The notes below the pieces were generated by a model, which was given only the letters and a program-made list of their open reading frames with translations, ran no database searches and was not told the DNA's origin. 64,000 nucleotides of DNA, taken from NCBI RefSeq assembly GCF_011806525.1, contig NZ_JAAVKI010000006.1, positions 1 through 64,000 on the forward strand. Reading direction: 5' to 3'. The translations under genes were made by a program, and so were the position numbers. Below are positions 26,540-35,498 of the stretch, piece after piece; position 1 is the stretch's first letter, and each line of letters starts with the position of its first letter. This DNA is from Thalassospira sp. HF15. Lineage in GTDB: Bacteria; Pseudomonadota; Alphaproteobacteria; Rhodospirillales; Thalassospiraceae.

Positions 26540-27358
26540 CTATCCACCGAAACTCTCGACCAGAGAACCTGCAATCAGATACCAGCCATCCACCATCACA
26601 AAGAAGATGAGCTTGAATGGCAGGGAAATGATGACCGGTGGCAGCATCATCATACCCATCGACATCAGGATACTGGCGACGACCATGTCGATGATCAGGA
26701 ACGGGATAAACAACAGGAAGCCGATTTCGAACGCACGGCGCAATTCACTGATCATGAATGCCGGGATCAGGGAACGCAGCGGGATATCCTCGGGCGCGGT
26801 GACTTGTTCGATGCCAGCCAGATTGACGAAAAGCTGAAGGTCGCGCTCGCGCACCTGGGTCATCATGAAGTCATGGACAGGTTGGACGGATCGTTCAAAG
26901 CCCTCGAATTCATCAATATTGCCGTTGATCATCGGCTGCAGACCTTCGTCCCAAACCCGTTCAAGTGTCGGCATCATGATAAACAGGGTCAGGAACATCG
27001 CCAGGCTGATCAGGACCTGGTTTGGTGGTGACTGCTGAATACCAAGGGCAGTTCGAAGCAGGCTGAGGACTACGATGATACGGGTAAAGGACGTCACCAT
27101 CATCAGGATGGCGGGCGCGATGCTCAGGACCGTAATCAGGCCGATCAACTGGATCAGACGACCAGATGACGTCACCCCGGGCCCATCGCCCAGATCAAAA
27201 TTGAATGTCTGTGCCTGCACGGTATCGCCGCCCGCCATGATGGCGATCAGCGGGATCAGGGACCAGATCGCACAGAGCGTCAACCAGCGCGGGGCACGCC
27301 AGCCGGTCTTCGCCGGTTTCACATACGGTGTGCGGGCTGATGGGGTATCATGGTTCAT
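26540..27358 (-). CDS. fliP: Flagellar export gate protein FliP
   Basis: 272 residues. Signal peptide (about 1-50) and four membrane segments; signatures MMVTSFTRIIVVLSLLRTALG and ELRRAFEIGFLLFIPFLIIDMVVASILMSMGMMM are diagnostic. FliP with FliQ and FliR forms the export gate in the inner membrane. It overlaps fliO by 4 bases (ATGA). fliQ and fliR lie elsewhere in the island on the other strand. Confidence 0.97.
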   Translation of the reverse strand: MNHDTPSARTPYVKPAKTGWRAPRWLTLCAIWSLIPLIAIMAGGDTVQAQTFNFDLGDGPGVTSSGRLIQLIGLITVLSIAPAILMMVTSFTRIIVVLSLLRTALGIQQSPPNQVLISLAMFLTLFIMMPTLERVWDEGLQPMINGNIDEFEGFERSVQPVHDFMMTQVRERDLQLFVNLAGIEQVTAPEDIPLRSLIPAFMISELRRAFEIGFLLFIPFLIIDMVVASILMSMGMMMLPPVIISLPFKLIFFVMVDGWYLIAGSLVESFGG

Positions 27359-27741
27359 GCAGGCGCATTCCTGTCAGTCGGATCGACGTCCTTTGGGGCG
27401 TCGGTGGCAATTTCGCTGCCTTCAGGCGATATGGTTTCGTCTGACGGGCCCTGATTGCCAAGTATTTCACTGAAATGGGTGCCGATATTGCGTTCGACCA
27501 CGGTATCGCCGTTCGGGCCCAGCATCACCAGATGTTCGGTATCATCGCGTTTGAGCAAAACCAGACGGCGTTTGGTATCCACCGGAACAACTTCAACAAC
27601 CGACAACCGGCGTTTCAAACCACGTCGGTTGATATTGCGCGCACCGGGAACAAACCGCCGGGCCAGAAGCGCAAAGACGCCAATAATCCCCAGCACAAAA
27701 AGCAGGGCGGCGACAAACCGGAAATAGGCGCTCAGTTCCAT
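27355..27741 (-). CDS. fliO: Flagellar biosynthesis protein FliO
   Basis: 128 residues. A single N-terminal membrane span (about 6-28) is followed by a small cytoplasmic beta domain (LKRRLSVVEVVPVDTKRRLVLLKRDDTEHLVMLG about 43-76), the FliO layout. FliO helps assemble the FliP ring. The overlap with fliP confirms the call. Confidence 0.88.
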   Translation of the reverse strand: MELSAYFRFVAALLFVLGIIGVFALLARRFVPGARNINRRGLKRRLSVVEVVPVDTKRRLVLLKRDDTEHLVMLGPNGDTVVERNIGTHFSEILGNQGPSDETISPEGSEIATDAPKDVDPTDRNAPA

Positions 27742-27845
27742 TAGGCAGTTTTCCCCGTCTACAACCTGTGACGCTCAGGTGGCAGGTCCATCACCGCAGT
27801 GATTACCCGTCTTCGTGTTTCTGTTTACCGTGCCGCACAAGGTCA

Positions 27846-27861
27846 GGCAAGGCAGCATCCA
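27846..27861 (-). promoter_or_regulatory. Possible sigma-54 promoter upstream of fliO
   Basis: Minus strand TGGATG-CTGCC-TTGCC keeps TGG, TTGC and the ten-base spacing, but the -24 half matches only in part. It lies in the 171-bp gap before fliO. Confidence 0.35.
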
Positions 27862-27912
27862 GATGCCTTGTTCCCAAAGGCCGGTTTAAACTAAGCACCT
27901 TGGGTGATTTTC

Positions 27913-28248
27913 CTATTTGGTGCGAGCAGCCTGTGCATAGGCATTTGTTGCCTGTGCGGTATTGCTGATGCCGCGTAATTGGCGCTGGATGTCGCTATAT
28001 TCCTTCTCCATCCGGGCTTCAAACTGTCCGAGTTCCTCGGTCAGTGCGGCAAGCAGCGGGGCGACTTCCTTGCGCTGGTCCGGGGCCAGCGTGTGGGCCT
28101 GTTCGCACAGATCGGCAATGCGGCTTTCAAGGGCCGAAAGCTCAACCACTTTCCCGTCTTCAAGATACCGCTGTCCGGTCCGGATCAATGACAGGACACG
28201 TTTCAGGTCGTTCTTGAACTGATCGGGCTTGTACTGTTCTGGGCTCAT
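27913..28248 (-). CDS. Small helical protein, possible FliT/FlgN-type chaperone
   Basis: 111 residues, soluble and predicted helical throughout, with VVELSALESRIADLCEQA (about 34-51) and an acidic amphipathic helix (about 66-92). I do not recognise a firm family. Size, helicity and the 4-base overlap with the FhlB-like gene upstream fit a flagellar secretion chaperone such as FliT, but that is inference. Confidence 0.6.
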   Translation of the reverse strand: MSPEQYKPDQFKNDLKRVLSLIRTGQRYLEDGKVVELSALESRIADLCEQAHTLAPDQRKEVAPLLAALTEELGQFEARMEKEYSDIQRQLRGISNTAQATNAYAQAARTK

Positions 28249-28661
28249 GATCGGCCTTCCCCGTTTACGTCATCTTTTGGTGTGGCCAAGATCTGATCTT
28301 CAGGATCGGACTGGCTGCGTGACGGACCACCATAAATGCGATTGATCCGGTATATATAGTTCAAAATCTCGGCGACGGCTGCAAAGGCTTCGAGCGGGAT
28401 TTCACTTTCGACATCCACAGCCATCAGAATTTCGGCAAGGTCGCTATCCTTGCGGACCTTGATGCCGTTGGCAAACGCCACCTGCAATATCTGTTCCGCG
28501 ACGCTACCTTCGCCCTTTGCACTTAGCGTCGGGGCGTTATCCCGCCCATGCCGGTACCGCAGCGCGACCGCCTTTTGGTCATGCGCACCCGGCGCGGCAA
28601 GATTTTCCGTCTTGCTTACCGGTTGGTCGGTGATGTCATAGGTGGGCTTTTTCCCGTTCAT
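28245..28661 (-). CDS. FhlB-like protein (FlhB cytoplasmic-domain homologue)
   Basis: 138 residues from ATG at 28661 with AAGGA close upstream. The segment KAVALRYRHG, then VAEQILQVAFANGIKVRKDSDLAEIL and the IPLEAFAAVAEILNYIYRIN ending (about 30-118) match the C-terminal cytoplasmic FlhB domain without its membrane part and without the NPTH cleavage site. Such FhlB/YlqH proteins can partly replace the FlhB C-terminus in substrate switching. Full-length flhB is also present at 31989-33059. A longer upstream reading is not supported. Confidence 0.85.
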   Translation of the reverse strand: MNGKKPTYDITDQPVSKTENLAAPGAHDQKAVALRYRHGRDNAPTLSAKGEGSVAEQILQVAFANGIKVRKDSDLAEILMAVDVESEIPLEAFAAVAEILNYIYRINRIYGGPSRSQSDPEDQILATPKDDVNGEGRS

Positions 28662-28888
28662 ACGGTCCTTCAATTCAGGACGGTTTGCCGCGTCTGCCAG
28701 CGCATGCGCCCCAGACAGGTTCGACCATAGACCCGAGATGGTCAACAAATCGTTGTCGAGACAAACGTGACGATCTTGAACAAGGAAAAGCAACTGAAAG
28801 CAAACGTGCCAAAAGTCCTGCACGCGTGTGTTGGTTGCTCTGCAGAAAGGTTTAAGGTGTTCAGCTGTGCTGGGGTGGCACAAATGAC

Positions 28889-29173
28889 CTAGTCGTCGCT
28901 GGAATCGTCCTTGGCATCCGCATCAGCTTTTTTGTCAGAAGCCGCTTTGTCGGACGGGCCAACAGTACCGAGGTGGCGAATAAGGTCTTCGCTGACTGCG
29001 GCCGAACGGTTTTCTTCCTGAATGCGGTCATAGAGTTCGCGACGCAGGACCTGCACGTCCTCGGGGAAGGTGAAGCCAAGCTTCACGGTCTTGCCACGGA
29101 CCTCAACGACAGTGACTTCAATATTGTCATCAATGACAACGGAGTCGCCGACTTTTCGTGTGAGATAGAGCAT
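28889..29173 (-). CDS. csrA: Carbon storage regulator CsrA
   Basis: 94 residues. The N-terminal 55 residues (MLYLTRKVGDSVVIDDNIEV, then KLGFTFPEDVQVLRRELYDRI) are CsrA, a dimeric RNA-binding protein that recognises GGA in leader hairpins. It carries a long C-terminal extension rich in Asp, Lys and Ser, beyond the 61-residue enterobacterial form; FliW is known to bind CsrA through a C-terminal extension, and fliW is in this island. Divergent from flgB. Confidence 0.95.
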   Translation of the reverse strand: MLYLTRKVGDSVVIDDNIEVTVVEVRGKTVKLGFTFPEDVQVLRRELYDRIQEENRSAAVSEDLIRHLGTVGPSDKAASDKKADADAKDDSSDD

Positions 29174-29307
29174 GCAAGTTCCCGGTTTTGATAGATTGAT
29201 GACAAATATTCATCAGACGCGCCCAATATGCCCGGTTTCATAGGCGGGGTCTAGTGCTCGCAGTGATTAGACCTATTTACGGGCGATTTCAACGCTGTTT
29301 TTGGTTT

Positions 29308-29323
29308 TGGCACGCTACGTGCA
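29308..29323 (+). promoter_or_regulatory. Sigma-54 promoter of the flgB operon
   Basis: TGGCAC-GCTAC-GTGCA on the plus strand; only the first base of the -12 element departs from consensus. Initiation near 29334 gives a leader of about 120 nt before flgB. Confidence 0.88.
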
Positions 29324-29455
29324 TTTGTGTTTGCAGGATTTATCGGGGCGGCAAAAACGGCCCTTCGGAAAATCCCGGTCCGATCAGGGCGCAATGTTAA
29401 CTTCGGCTTTACCCGCGCACTTAATACTCGAACCCGCGCAGACAAGGAGCAGGAA

Positions 29456-29854
29456 ATGGATATCGGCAAACTTGGCATGTTCGCCAATCTCAAAGAGAAG
29501 ATGGACTGGCTGACACAGCGTCAGGAAGTCATCGCGCAGAATATTGCCAACTCCGATACGCCAAACTATCGCGCCAACGATCTCAAGGAATTCGACCCGA
29601 AGAATATCGGCCGCGACCGCCAGTTCATCCTTGCGATGCAGGCGACCACGCCGGGCCATAGTCAGGGTCTTAACAAACCGCAGAACTTCAAGGACGAGGA
29701 AGTGCGCAAGAACTATGAAGTCGCACCGGGCAAAAACGCCGTCATCCTTGAAGAACAGATGGTCAAGATGAACGAAAATCAGGTCGATTATCAGACCATG
29801 ACCCGTCTGTATGCCAAACAGAAAACGATGTTCATTTCGGCCCTTGGCCGCTAA
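29456..29854 (+). CDS. flgB: Proximal rod protein FlgB
   Basis: 132 residues from ATG at 29456, with AAGGAG 6 nt upstream. REVIAQNIANSDTPNYRA-type motif (here RQEVIAQNIANSDTPNYRA, about 22-40) and the C-terminal YQTMTRLYAKQKTMFISALG identify FlgB. It forms part of the proximal rod. An in-frame upstream extension to 29327 lacks support and would place the start at the sigma-54 promoter. Confidence 0.95.
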   Translation: MDIGKLGMFANLKEKMDWLTQRQEVIAQNIANSDTPNYRANDLKEFDPKNIGRDRQFILAMQATTPGHSQGLNKPQNFKDEEVRKNYEVAPGKNAVILEEQMVKMNENQVDYQTMTRLYAKQKTMFISALGR

Positions 29855-29873
29855 CCGGTAGAGAGTAAGAACC

Positions 29874-30281
29874 ATGGAACTTTACAAGGCTTTTAAAATC
29901 TCTGCTGCTGGCATGCGCGCACAGGGTACCCGTCTTCGGGTTGCAGCAGAAAACGTTGCCAACGCAGACAGTCTGCCGACGGGCCCGAACCAGGATCCGT
30001 ATCGCCGCAAGCTCCTGACTTTCAAGAATGTCATGGACCGCGAAGTCGGGGTCGAGATGGTCAAGGTCAATAAGGTAATGCTTGATCGTTCCGATTTTGG
30101 TATGAAGTACGAACCAAGTCATCCGGCTGCGAACGATCAGGGTTATGTCCAGACCCCGAACGTTGAAAGACTGGTCGAAATGATGGATATGCGCGAAGCA
30201 CAGCGTTCCTATGAGGCCAACCTCAATGTGATCCAGTCGTCGCGCAGCATGTTGCTCAAGACCCTTGATATCCTGCAGTAA
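29874..30281 (+). CDS. flgC: Proximal rod protein FlgC
   Basis: 135 residues. The N-terminus (KISAAGMRAQGTRLRVAAENVANADS, about 6-31) and C-terminus (VEMMDMREAQRSYEANLNVI, about 102-121) are FlgC. It is the second gene of flgB-flgC-fliE and builds the proximal rod. Confidence 0.96.
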   Translation: MELYKAFKISAAGMRAQGTRLRVAAENVANADSLPTGPNQDPYRRKLLTFKNVMDREVGVEMVKVNKVMLDRSDFGMKYEPSHPAANDQGYVQTPNVERLVEMMDMREAQRSYEANLNVIQSSRSMLLKTLDILQ

Positions 30282-30326
30282 GCAGCCGATATAGTCGGGC
30301 AAGAACACGTTTAAGGATTGATACCC

Positions 30327-30653
30327 ATGGTCGGAAGCTTCAACGATGCCATTTCTGCCTACCGCAATGCGGCGGCCGGCAAGACCAATACCGTTACGGA
30401 AACCGTGACTGGTACCGGGCAATCCGTGAACCCGGGGGAAAGTTTTGCCGACATGGTCAAGGGCGCGGCATACGATGCCCGCGACACCATGGCCATGAGC
30501 GAGGAAATGACCCAGAAGGCTGTTACCGGCGATGCCGAACTTCACGAAGTCGTCACGGCCGTTTCTGCTGCCGAAGTAACCCTGCGTACCGTGGTTTCGG
30601 TGCGTGACAAGGCCGTCGAAGCTTATCAGAGCATCCTGAACATGCCGGTCTGA
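30327..30653 (+). CDS. fliE: Hook-basal body complex protein FliE
   Basis: 108 residues from ATG at 30327 (AGGA nine bases upstream; a TTG three codons earlier is an alternative). The C-terminal half ELHEVVTAVSAAEVTLRTVVSVRDKAVEAYQSIL is the FliE signature. FliE links the MS ring and export gate to the rod. Terminates at a stem-loop 30 bp downstream. Confidence 0.94.
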   Translation: MVGSFNDAISAYRNAAAGKTNTVTETVTGTGQSVNPGESFADMVKGAAYDARDTMAMSEEMTQKAVTGDAELHEVVTAVSAAEVTLRTVVSVRDKAVEAYQSILNMPV

Positions 30654-30681
30654 TCGGCAGTTGCAGACATGAGTGATAAAG

Positions 30682-30707
30682 CCGCGCGTTCATTCGTGCG
30701 GTTTTTT
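30682..30707 (+). terminator. Terminator downstream of fliE
   Basis: CCGCGCG and CGTGCGG pair (7 bp, one G-U) around a six-base loop, followed by six T. It separates flgB-flgC-fliE from fliQ-fliR-flhB. Confidence 0.87.
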
Positions 30708-30839
30708 GTTCTTTTGGGCCGATCCACAACGAAGCGATTGATAAGACAGGAAATCATGGCAAAACCCGTGATAAATCCTGTATGAAGGATAAAGGCCCGA
30801 TGTGGCCCGCATGACAAGACGGCGAAACAGGAAGACCCG

Positions 30840-31109
30840 ATGGATCAAGCTGAAATCATGGATGTGGCCTATGACGCGGTGTGGACACTGCTGAAAGTCA
30901 CCACGCCGTTGATGCTGATTGCATTGGGGGTTGGCCTGATCATCGCCCTGTTTCAGGCCCTCACACAGATTCAGGAAATGACACTGACCTTCGTGCCAAA
31001 GATTCTGGTGATCTTTGTTGCCCTGCTGGTCTTGTTGCCATGGATGATGACCGAGATGATAGAATTCATGGGCCGGATGGTTGACCACTTTATCGGGTTG
31101 CCCAATTAG
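30840..31109 (+). CDS. fliQ: Flagellar export gate protein FliQ
   Basis: 89 residues with two membrane helices. TPLMLIALGVGLIIALFQALTQIQEMTLTFVPK (about 21-53) is the FliQ signature. Part of the FliP-FliQ-FliR export gate. AGGA is 8 nt before the start. First gene after the fliE terminator. Confidence 0.97.
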   Translation: MDQAEIMDVAYDAVWTLLKVTTPLMLIALGVGLIIALFQALTQIQEMTLTFVPKILVIFVALLVLLPWMMTEMIEFMGRMVDHFIGLPN

Positions 31110-31173
31110 CGCTAAACCCGCCGCACGCCAGCGTGGATTTGCCAGCGTGAACTTGTAAGGCAGTCGAAGACAC

Positions 31174-31938
31174 ATGGATCTTCAAGAACTTCTTACGCTG
31201 AATGTTTACGTCGTCCTGATGACTTTCGCCAGGGTGGGGGCGGCCTTTGCCTTTATGCCGGGAATTGGTTCGCGCGCGGTGCCGCCACGTGCCCGGCTTT
31301 TATTCGCTTTTTGGGTGGCGGTGGTGATTTCACCACTGGCTGGGCCACTTTTCCCGCCGCAACCGGCTGATGCCGCGTCTCTACTGGTCGGGATCGGCTA
31401 TGAGGTCACCGTCGGACTGTTCTTTGCCCTGTTTGCGCAGGTTATGATGGCGGGCTTGCAGACTGCCGGCTCGATTATTGCGTACCTCTCATCGATGGCG
31501 AACGCCTTCACTGCAGATCCGCTATCTGGGGCGCAAAGTGCTGTGACCGGCAATTTACTGCTGCAGATCGGCCTCGTGCTGTTGTTTGCAACCGGGATGG
31601 ATCATCTGATGATCCAGGCAGTGTTTGAAAGCTATACTTTGTTTCCGCCCGGTGGAGTCTTGCCGGTCGGTGATATGAGCGAGTTTTTTGCCAATGCGCT
31701 CAACAACAGTTTCGTCATCGCCGCGCAGTTGTCAGCACCGTTCCTTGTGGTGGCGATTTGCTTGCAGATCGCACTTGGCCTCCTAAATAAACTGATGCCG
31801 CAATTGCCGGTGTTCTTTGTCGCAATGCCCATACAGATTGCGATTGCACTGCTTTTATTGACCTTGGCCCTGCCATCCATGATGATGGTTTATCTTGCAT
31901 ATTTCGAGAACGGGCTTGAGGCGTTTCTTAGTCCGTAA
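31174..31938 (+). CDS. fliR: Flagellar export gate protein FliR
   Basis: 254 residues with about six membrane helices. FARVGAAFAFMPGIGSRAVPPRARLLFA near the N-terminus and the LNKLMPQLPVFFVAMPIQIAI segment (about 206-226) are typical of FliR. Lies between fliQ and flhB, the order usual for this operon. Confidence 0.97.
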   Translation: MDLQELLTLNVYVVLMTFARVGAAFAFMPGIGSRAVPPRARLLFAFWVAVVISPLAGPLFPPQPADAASLLVGIGYEVTVGLFFALFAQVMMAGLQTAGSIIAYLSSMANAFTADPLSGAQSAVTGNLLLQIGLVLLFATGMDHLMIQAVFESYTLFPPGGVLPVGDMSEFFANALNNSFVIAAQLSAPFLVVAICLQIALGLLNKLMPQLPVFFVAMPIQIAIALLLLTLALPSMMMVYLAYFENGLEAFLSP

Positions 31939-31988
31939 GGCCGTGACGGGCAGATGTTTGCCCGGTATTGCCAAGCATGGGTGTGCCG

Positions 31989-33059
31989 ATGGCAGAAGAA
32001 GACGACAGCCAAAAGACAGAAGACCCCACAAGTAAAAAGCTTGAGGACGCGCGAAAAAAAGGTCAGGTGGCGGTTTCCAAGGAAGTCGGTAACTTCATGA
32101 TCTTGTTCGGCGGTGGTCTTGTCATGACCATGCTGGGCCCGACTATGGCAGCCGAGGTGCGTGATCTGGCCGTCGGTTTTCTTGCGCATCCTCACACATT
32201 TGATGTCTCGCAGGCGGGATTCCCTGACCTGTTTCAGGGCGTCATTTTGGGCATGCTCTGGGTGCTGGGTATTCCGTTTGTCCTGTTGATGTTTTTTGCC
32301 GCCGCCGGGCATGTCATTCAAAACGGGATTGTTGTTGCGCTCGAACGCATCGAGCCAAAGCCAGACAAGCTCAATCCGCTTAGCGGACTTAAAAACCTCT
32401 TTTCGATGAAAAGTCTGGTCGAGTTCGTCAAGAATGTCAGCAAGATCATCCTGGTCGCTGTCGTGCTGACACTGGTAATTATGCCCGAACTTTTCGATGT
32501 GGAGCTGTATCCACAGCAGTCGCTCGGTCTGACGCTTGAACGTCTTTATGACATGATCATTATTCTGCTGATCGCGACGGTCTCTTTGACCGCCGTGATT
32601 GCCGGGCTCGACTTCGCCTATCAGAAGTACGAGTTCAACGAGAAAATGAAAATGTCGAAGCAGGAGATCAAGGACGAGTTCAAGCAGACGGAAGGTAGCC
32701 CGGAGATCAAGGCGAAGGTCCGCCAGATCAGGATGGAGCGTGCCCAGCAGCGCATGATGTCAAACGTGCCAAAGGCCGACGTCGTCATCACCAACCCGAC
32801 GCACTTCGCCGTCGCCCTGCAATATGACATCGATACCATGGGTGCCCCGATGTGCATCGCCAAGGGCCAGGACAATGTCGCCCTCAAGATCCGCGAAGTC
32901 GCCGAGGAACACGACATCACCATCATGGAAAACCCGCCAGTCGCCCGTGCCTTGTTTGCGACCGTTGAGATTGATCAGGAAATTCCGCCTGAACATTACA
33001 AGGCCGTCGCCGAGATCATCTCGTTCGTTTTCCGTCAACGCGGCAAGAAGCTTGGATAG
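31989..33059 (+). CDS. flhB: Flagellar export switch protein FlhB
   Basis: 356 residues from ATG at 31989 (two further in-frame starts lie within 21 bp upstream and cannot be excluded). EDPTSKKLEDARKKGQVAVSKE at the N-terminus, four membrane helices, and the self-cleaving NPTH site (VVITNPTHFAVALQY, about 257-271) identify FlhB, which controls export specificity from rod/hook to filament substrates. Confidence 0.96.
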   Translation: MAEEDDSQKTEDPTSKKLEDARKKGQVAVSKEVGNFMILFGGGLVMTMLGPTMAAEVRDLAVGFLAHPHTFDVSQAGFPDLFQGVILGMLWVLGIPFVLLMFFAAAGHVIQNGIVVALERIEPKPDKLNPLSGLKNLFSMKSLVEFVKNVSKIILVAVVLTLVIMPELFDVELYPQQSLGLTLERLYDMIIILLIATVSLTAVIAGLDFAYQKYEFNEKMKMSKQEIKDEFKQTEGSPEIKAKVRQIRMERAQQRMMSNVPKADVVITNPTHFAVALQYDIDTMGAPMCIAKGQDNVALKIREVAEEHDITIMENPPVARALFATVEIDQEIPPEHYKAVAEIISFVFRQRGKKLG

Positions 33060-33270
33060 TCAGCTTCTTAGGGGCGTCTGATCTATAAAAATTACTTTCT
33101 GTAATACTATAATACCTTTTGCTTGCAACGATTTGCCGCGATCGGTAATTGCCGCATAGGTGGTAGAAGCAAATTAGTGGTTCCCATTGCGTGTTTTTGA
33201 CACTATACGGTCGGCTATAAATGCCTAATCCAGTGCAAAAATATGTGCCTTTTCTAACGGGAATGTCTTT

Positions 33271-35274
33271 ATGAAATTGAGGATTGCCGGGCAGATAGCC
33301 CTGTCGAACGCGATTATCGTCGTCATGCTGATCGCGGTAGCTTTTGGTATAGGTATAGTCAACAGCGAGAGCCGTCGTGCGACCCATGAAGCTGCCGATA
33401 TTGGTGTGGTTGTCAGTACGGATGTTCCAAGCCTGATTAAGGCGATTGAGGGCGCGCGCTTTAATGTTGTTCAGGTTCAGCAATGGTTGACCGATATTTC
33501 TGCGACCCGTGGGCTTGATGGCCTCAATGACGGCTTTGACGAGGCCGAAATCGCTGCACAGGCATTGGCAGAAAACTTGGCAAAAGCAAAAGCTCTGGCT
33601 GAAAAGCTGGGGCAGGATGAGTTGCTAGCATCCCTTGAACAGGTCGAGGCCGCGTTTCCGGCTTATTATGCCGCTGGCAAGGAAATGGCGCAGGGCTATA
33701 TCAACGGTGGTCCTGAAGTTGGCAACAAGATGATGGGCAACTTTGATGATGCTGCGGCAAACCTTGCTGCGGCGCTTGAAGTTGCTGTCGAGTACACCGA
33801 TACCTATAGTATCTCAATCGAACAAGCCCTGGTCGACAAGCTTCAGGGTCTTGAACGCAATGTTGAGTTTGTTTTCGTTCTGACAACTGCAGTGACCATT
33901 GCATCGATCATTGTTTGTGCATTGATTGCCTGGGTCATGCATCGCCGCATTTCAGCACCGGTCGCCGAAAGCGTGACCACGCTGGCGCAACTGGCTGATG
34001 GCAAATATGACGTCAAACTCACCGAAACCAAGCGTAGTGACGAAGTCGGCGATCTGGTTCGGGTTATGCACGTTTTCCGCGAAACTGGTTTGAACAACCT
34101 TAAAATGCGCGAACAGCAAGAAGCTGATCGCTTGGAATCCGAAAAGCAGCGCCGCCAGTCTCTGATGGAAATGGCCGAGCGGGTTGAAAATGAAACCCGC
34201 CGTGTGGTCGAAACCATTTCCGGACAGACCGGCGAACTGGCCGAGGCGGCCCATCGCATGTCGAGTTCTGCCGACCTTGTTCAGGGCAATTCCCAGACCG
34301 TTGCTGCGGCCTCTGAACAGGCACTGGCGACGGTAGAAGCGGTTGCCGGTGCCGGTGAAGAACTGAACTCTTCGCTGGGCGAAATCAATGGTCAGATTTC
34401 ACGTGCCAATCGGGTCAGTGAAGACGCTGTTGAGGCCAGCCGCACGACAGAAGCAACTGTCTCGCAGCTGGCAGACAGCGTGCGTGGTATTGGCGAGGTA
34501 GTGGAGTTGATCTCCGGCATTGCCGAGCAGACCAACCTTCTTGCCTTGAATGCCACCATCGAGGCCGCCCGTGCCGGTGATGCAGGCAAGGGCTTCGCCG
34601 TGGTTGCGCAGGAAGTCAAGAATCTGGCAACGCAGACCAGCCGTTCGACCGATGAAATTACCCGTCAAATTGCGGAAATTCAGGCGGTGACGGATTCCGC
34701 CGTTACCGCAGTGGCAACCATCGCCGAGAAAATCCACGAAATGGATGAAGTTTCGACCGCGATTGCGGCTGCCGTCGAGGAACAGAGTGCTGCAACATCG
34801 GAAATCGCACGTAATGTAAACGAAACCGCTGATGCATCCCGTGAAGTTTCGAGTCGGATCAATGAGGTTTCCGAAGAAGCATCGGGCACGGGGCGACTTG
34901 CCGCCGAGGTTGGCGCTCTTTCCGAGAAGGTCGCACATGCTGTGCGAGATCTTCGCAATGTGCTCGTCGAAGTTGTCCGGACTTCGACCTCTGATGTTGA
35001 TCGTCGCTCTTCGACCCGTCATCGCGCCTCGAAGGATGTGACTATCAGCTTTGGCGGTAAGGCATCGAAGGCGCGGCTTGAAAACATCTCCGAACGCGGG
35101 GCGAAGCTCTCGTGCAATGAGAGAATTGCTTCGGGCACCAAGGTCGAAGTTGAACTTCCTGGTTTGAACAAACCTGTAAGTGCCATCGTACGCAATGTAA
35201 GCGACGAGGGAGTTAGCGTTGAATTCGACGGCATCAAACTCGATGAAGCGCAGGTTAAGCGTCTGAGCCGCTAG
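33271..35274 (+). CDS. Methyl-accepting chemotaxis protein with C-terminal PilZ domain
   Basis: 667 residues. Two membrane spans (about 9-33 and 196-222) bracket a helical periplasmic sensor, followed by HAMP (about 222-275), the signalling hairpin ([38 protein letters not shown], about 416-453) and a PilZ domain (about 570-667) with an Arg-rich RRSSTRHR start and NISERG at 605-610, matching the c-di-GMP motifs RxxxR and D/NxSxxG. It would feed both ligand and c-di-GMP signals to CheA. It follows flhB by 211 bp. Confidence 0.92.
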   Translation: MKLRIAGQIALSNAIIVVMLIAVAFGIGIVNSESRRATHEAADIGVVVSTDVPSLIKAIEGARFNVVQVQQWLTDISATRGLDGLNDGFDEAEIAAQALAENLAKAKALAEKLGQDELLASLEQVEAAFPAYYAAGKEMAQGYINGGPEVGNKMMGNFDDAAANLAAALEVAVEYTDTYSISIEQALVDKLQGLERNVEFVFVLTTAVTIASIIVCALIAWVMHRRISAPVAESVTTLAQLADGKYDVKLTETKRSDEVGDLVRVMHVFRETGLNNLKMREQQEADRLESEKQRRQSLMEMAERVENETRRVVETISGQTGELAEAAHRMSSSADLVQGNSQTVAAASEQALATVEAVAGAGEELNSSLGEINGQISRANRVSEDAVEASRTTEATVSQLADSVRGIGEVVELISGIAEQTNLLALNATIEAARAGDAGKGFAVVAQEVKNLATQTSRSTDEITRQIAEIQAVTDSAVTAVATIAEKIHEMDEVSTAIAAAVEEQSAATSEIARNVNETADASREVSSRINEVSEEASGTGRLAAEVGALSEKVAHAVRDLRNVLVEVVRTSTSDVDRRSSTRHRASKDVTISFGGKASKARLENISERGAKLSCNERIASGTKVEVELPGLNKPVSAIVRNVSDEGVSVEFDGIKLDEAQVKRLSR

Positions 35275-35323
35275 GTATTGATCACAGCAAAATCGTGACC
35301 TGAAACCGCGGGATTGTAATCTT

Positions 35324-35358
35324 CGAAAGGCAGGACCATTCTTGGTTCCTGCCTTTCG
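35324..35358. terminator. Strong inverted repeat after the MCP gene
   Basis: A perfect 12-bp stem (35324-35335 with 35347-35358) with an 11-base loop lies 50 bp past the stop. There is no clean T run, so it may be a weak or factor-assisted terminator. Confidence 0.55.
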
Positions 35359-35498
35359 CATATTTTGCGGGCGTTGCGTTCGGTTTGGGTGATTGCCGGG
35401 CTGTGTGATGGACGACAAACTTGTCGGTAGCCAGTTGGGCGATAAGCAGCTAAAAGTATAGACTATTTTGTTAAGTTATTGTCGTTAAAGGCGGTCGC

